Source: Mycobacterium sp. E2733 | GTDB lineage: Bacteria > Actinomycetota > Actinomycetes > Mycobacteriales > Mycobacteriaceae | NCBI RefSeq assembly: GCF_001667585.1 | Contig: NZ_LZJZ01000021.1 | Coordinates: 62,001 to 126,000 of the forward strand | Length of the DNA: 64,000 nt | Reading direction: 5' to 3' | Shown here: positions 61,799 to 64,000 of the stretch, in pieces | Layout of the letters: each line of letters begins with the position of its first letter | Position numbering within the stretch: position 1 is the first letter of the stretch | Made by a program: the position numbers and the translations under genes | The notes under the pieces: generated by a model | The model's database searches: none | What the model saw: the letters and a program-made list of their open reading frames with translations, nothing else | Told to the model about the DNA's origin: nothing

Positions 61799-62875
61799 AT
61801 GCTGACCGACGACCGACGGATGGAGCTTTCGGACGTGTTGCGGCCCGCCGCGCCGCCGCGCGAGGTCGACAACGTCTACACCGACGATCAGCGCGAACGC
61901 CTGCTCGACGTGGTGCGCACCGAGGGGCCATGGAGGTTGATCATTGCGCAACACTTCGCGTCCCCCGATGAGCTGATGGCCACCATGAGCGGCCTTTTCC
62001 CAGAGGGATTCACCCCATCACTCGACCTGTTCCTGACACCGACCTTCCGCGGCTACCTCGCCAACTACGGCGCCGTGCTCTACCCACAGCTGCACGACTG
62101 CTTTTACAACGCGCGGTTCCTCGAGATGGCCAAGAGCTACTGGAACGCCCAGTACGCCAAACCACAGCTGATGCTGTTCAATATCAACGGGCCGTGCGCC
62201 AACCGCGACCCCGGACATTTGGACTCGCCGAGCTTTCGCGGCGTGCGTCACGAGAACGCGCCGACCTGGCTCACCAGCGTGATGGGCAAATCCGGCCTGT
62301 TCGGCGACTACCTGATCAAAATGGCTCAGGTGATCACTTGGTTCTCGCTCGACCCGGGGAGCGGATTCACCTACTGGCCCGACGGGCCGCTCCAGGCCCC
62401 CAAGCGCGTTCTGCCGCCAATCAATAACCGTGGCGTGGTGGTGCAGAACGAAATGATGGTGCATCGCGGCGAGGCGAACGGACCACTGGAGCAACAAATT
62501 CCGGCCGGACTGTCCTTCGACACCGTCTTTACCGGTGACCCCGGTGACCGGGATCAGTGGTTGCTCAAGAACGGCGACGAGGTGATCGCCCGCCACCACA
62601 CCGACCAATTGCGGTTCCTGGTGCACTGGTCCGCCGAGGTGTTCACCGACCACGACGAGCTGAAGAAGAACATGGAGGGCTCGCACGACCTGACCATCGA
62701 GAAGGCCATCGACATCATGGTCGACGACCTCAACGGCAGGGGCATCAAGCTTGACATTCCCAGCGAACCACTGCACGACCCGGCGTTCATCAGCGCGCTT
62801 AACGCCGGCTACGACCTGGGCGGCCCCGCCGTCTACCCCGAAGAGGCGCCCATCAGCGCCTTCCAGCTCGCATGA
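61799..62875 (+). CDS. Unrecognised protein with HxD...H pattern
   Basis: 358 residues, ATG at 61799 with AAGGAGA 7 bases upstream. No family recognised with confidence. The middle carries H140-L-D142 and a distal H222 in MMVHRGEANGP, spaced like the iron ligands of 2-oxoglutarate/Fe(II) oxygenases; the expected arginine ten residues after the distal His is not there (Gln). It is soluble, with no signal peptide or membrane helix. Last gene of the seven-gene operon, 83 bp after the esterase, so a catabolic role is likely. An oxygenase assignment is only a hypothesis. Confidence 0.75.
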   Translation: MLTDDRRMELSDVLRPAAPPREVDNVYTDDQRERLLDVVRTEGPWRLIIAQHFASPDELMATMSGLFPEGFTPSLDLFLTPTFRGYLANYGAVLYPQLHDCFYNARFLEMAKSYWNAQYAKPQLMLFNINGPCANRDPGHLDSPSFRGVRHENAPTWLTSVMGKSGLFGDYLIKMAQVITWFSLDPGSGFTYWPDGPLQAPKRVLPPINNRGVVVQNEMMVHRGEANGPLEQQIPAGLSFDTVFTGDPGDRDQWLLKNGDEVIARHHTDQLRFLVHWSAEVFTDHDELKKNMEGSHDLTIEKAIDIMVDDLNGRGIKLDIPSEPLHDPAFISALNAGYDLGGPAVYPEEAPISAFQLA

Positions 62876-62959
62876 TGAATCACCTCACCGCCGAGCATGG
62901 ACTTTTCTGCGCGAAAAACACTTAACGGCACCATAATTCGGCATCCGGCCGGATAGGGG

Positions 62960-63250
62960 TCAAGCAGTTTCGTCGACGATGGCCAAACCGCCACCTCGCA
63001 CGGCTTCGAGCATCGACTCCCGCAACGCCGAACACGCCAGGAACACGCCGCGACCGCCGGGCGTGGAAATCCGCTCCGCTTGGGCACGCTCGACGCACCG
63101 GGCCGTCGCGTCGGCGTTCCACTGCACGCTGGTCTGATTCCAGCTGCTTTTGCGAGCAAGCACCTGCGCCCCGCACCTACGGCACCCCACGGGGCGCATC
63201 GGCATCTCGTCGAGGCGATTGTCCTGCCGCACAGACGAATCGAGCGACAT
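62960..63250 (-). CDS. Small CxxC protein coupled to kshA
   Basis: 96 residues. Its ATG at 63250 overlaps the KshA stop by one base (TGATG). An N-terminal CRRC pair, then SWNQTSVQWNADATARC and a fourth Cys in FLACSALRESM suggest a metal or iron-sulfur site. I recall the family accompanying Rieske oxygenases in actinobacteria, sometimes labelled ferredoxin, but the Cys pattern is not that of a standard 2Fe-2S or 4Fe-4S protein. An auxiliary role in KshA function is inferred. Confidence 0.78.
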   Translation of the reverse strand: MSLDSSVRQDNRLDEMPMRPVGCRRCGAQVLARKSSWNQTSVQWNADATARCVERAQAERISTPGGRGVFLACSALRESMLEAVRGGGLAIVDETA

Positions 63251-64000
63251 CACACCTGGCCAGCACCCTGCGCGGCCATGTTGGCCTCGACCTCTTTCAT
63301 CCACGCCTCGTAGGGCCGGGTGGTGTCGAGCTCGAACTCGAAGCGGTCCACCATGTCGGGTTGGACGTCGGCCGCGTCGACGTAGAACTGCTGGTACCAG
63401 CGACGCAACTGGTAGACCGGCCCGTCCTCCTCGACGAGGAGCGGGTTGTCGATGCGCGTCTTGTGCCGCCAGATCTGCACGTCCTGCTCGAAGCCGATCT
63501 TGACGAAGTCGCCCAGGCTGATCGCGGTCTTCAGCGCCTCATCGCCAGGCAACTTGTCCGACTTCTTGACGATGATGCCATATTGCAGCACAAAGGAATT
63601 CGAGTCGATCGGGTAATGGCAGTTGATCAGGATCGTCTTGGCGTCGCCGTCCGTGTAGTGGTAGGTCAGGTCATCGATCATGAAGGACGGCCCGTAGTAG
63701 GACGCCATCGACGTGGTCCCCAGCATCGTGGTCCCCTCGGGGCCACCGATGTCGGGACGGCTCCCGCCGTTCATGTACTGCGTGGCCACCTGCCCCTCGA
63801 AAATGTTCTTGAAATACGTGGGCAACGAGCCGTGGATGTAGAAGAAGTGGGCCATGTCCACCACGTTGTCGATGATCTCGCGACAGTTGCTGTGCACGAC
63901 CGTGGTGTACCAGTGCCAGTCGGTCCATTCGTCGCTGGTGGCGCCCTCGATGCGCGGGATCGTGACCTCCGCGGGCGGCGGTTTGCGCTCCGGGTCGTTC
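63250..64000 (-). CDS. kshA: Rieske oxygenase, KshA (3-ketosteroid 9alpha-hydroxylase) homologue, partial
   Basis: C-terminal ~250 residues; the Rieske 2Fe-2S domain lies beyond the right edge. The mononuclear iron site NVVDMAHFFYIHG (Asp, two His) and TSDEWTDWHWYTTVVHSNCREIIDN match KshA well, as does FALQYG-type substrate-pocket sequence near VLQYGIIVKKSD. KshA hydroxylates the steroid nucleus at C9, opening ring B after Delta1-dehydrogenation. The reading frame continues without stop to base 64000. Ortholog or paralog status cannot be judged from a partial sequence. Confidence 0.88.
   Translation of the reverse strand, partial: NDPERKPPPAEVTIPRIEGATSDEWTDWHWYTTVVHSNCREIIDNVVDMAHFFYIHGSLPTYFKNIFEGQVATQYMNGGSRPDIGGPEGTTMLGTTSMASYYGPSFMIDDLTYHYTDGDAKTILINCHYPIDSNSFVLQYGIIVKKSDKLPGDEALKTAISLGDFVKIGFEQDVQIWRHKTRIDNPLLVEEDGPVYQLRRWYQQFYVDAADVQPDMVDRFEFELDTTRPYEAWMKEVEANMAAQGAGQV

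Overview
The window looks like chromosome of a slow-growing, non-tuberculous Mycobacterium. It is GC-rich throughout and starts are often GTG or TTG. It carries typically mycobacterial families: paired acyl-CoA dehydrogenases, FadD ligases, a WS/DGAT acyltransferase, a TetR-P450 pair, an Rv1747-type FHA/ABC transporter, a DesA3-type desaturase with its reductase, and a KshA-type Rieske oxygenase. I cannot fix the species from the sequence. I saw no rRNA, tRNA, CRISPR array, insertion sequence or phage gene. Both ends cut through genes: a P450 at the left edge and a KshA homologue at the right edge.

Layout. 1-8.3 kb: P450 and its TetR regulator, which share an operator-like motif; an exported lipoprotein with a SecDF-head-like domain; a sugar-isomerase-fold protein; a flavin monooxygenase with an arylsulfatase; and a nitronate monooxygenase. 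8.3-12.8 kb: four-gene minus-strand operon (CoA ligase, class II aldolase, amidohydrolase, methyltransferase). 12.9-18.2 kb: small envelope proteins, a membrane-anchored sulfite-oxidase-fold enzyme, and a desaturase/reductase operon. 19.3-28.4 kb: a nine-gene minus-strand operon resembling the igr cholesterol side-chain operon (two FadE, two MaoC-type hydratases, Ltp2-type thiolase, DUF35 protein, esterase, Baeyer-Villiger monooxygenase, FadD17-like ligase). 28.6-38.4 kb: a small protein gene, the FHA/ABC transporter, an esterase, an SDR, a type III polyketide synthase with an isoprenylcysteine-methyltransferase-like partner, and a molybdopterin oxidoreductase.

38.5-52.6 kb: WS/DGAT acyltransferase, an HsaD-like C-C hydrolase, a second Baeyer-Villiger enzyme followed by a wrecked SDR, an HsaA-like hydroxylase + HsaC-like extradiol dioxygenase + KstD-like flavoprotein operon, an IclR regulator with an esterase, an Old Yellow Enzyme, and three small coupled alpha/beta-fold genes. 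52.7-62.9 kb: an SDR + Baeyer-Villiger operon facing a seven-gene operon (FadD, two FadE, SnoaL-like, SDR, esterase, and an unrecognised protein with an HxD...H pattern). 63-64 kb: KshA homologue coupled to a small CxxC protein.

Taken together (inference), much of the window is a catabolic super-cluster for a cyclic, probably steroid- or terpenoid-like substrate. Ketone-to-ester conversion (three Baeyer-Villiger enzymes) and ester hydrolysis (several HSL esterases) would feed ring opening by HsaA/HsaC/HsaD-like enzymes. CoA activation and side-chain oxidation would use two separate sets of heteromeric FadE pairs. The most interesting single unit is the igr-like nine-gene operon, with its free-standing, cysteine-free DUF35 protein and Cys-less thiolase.
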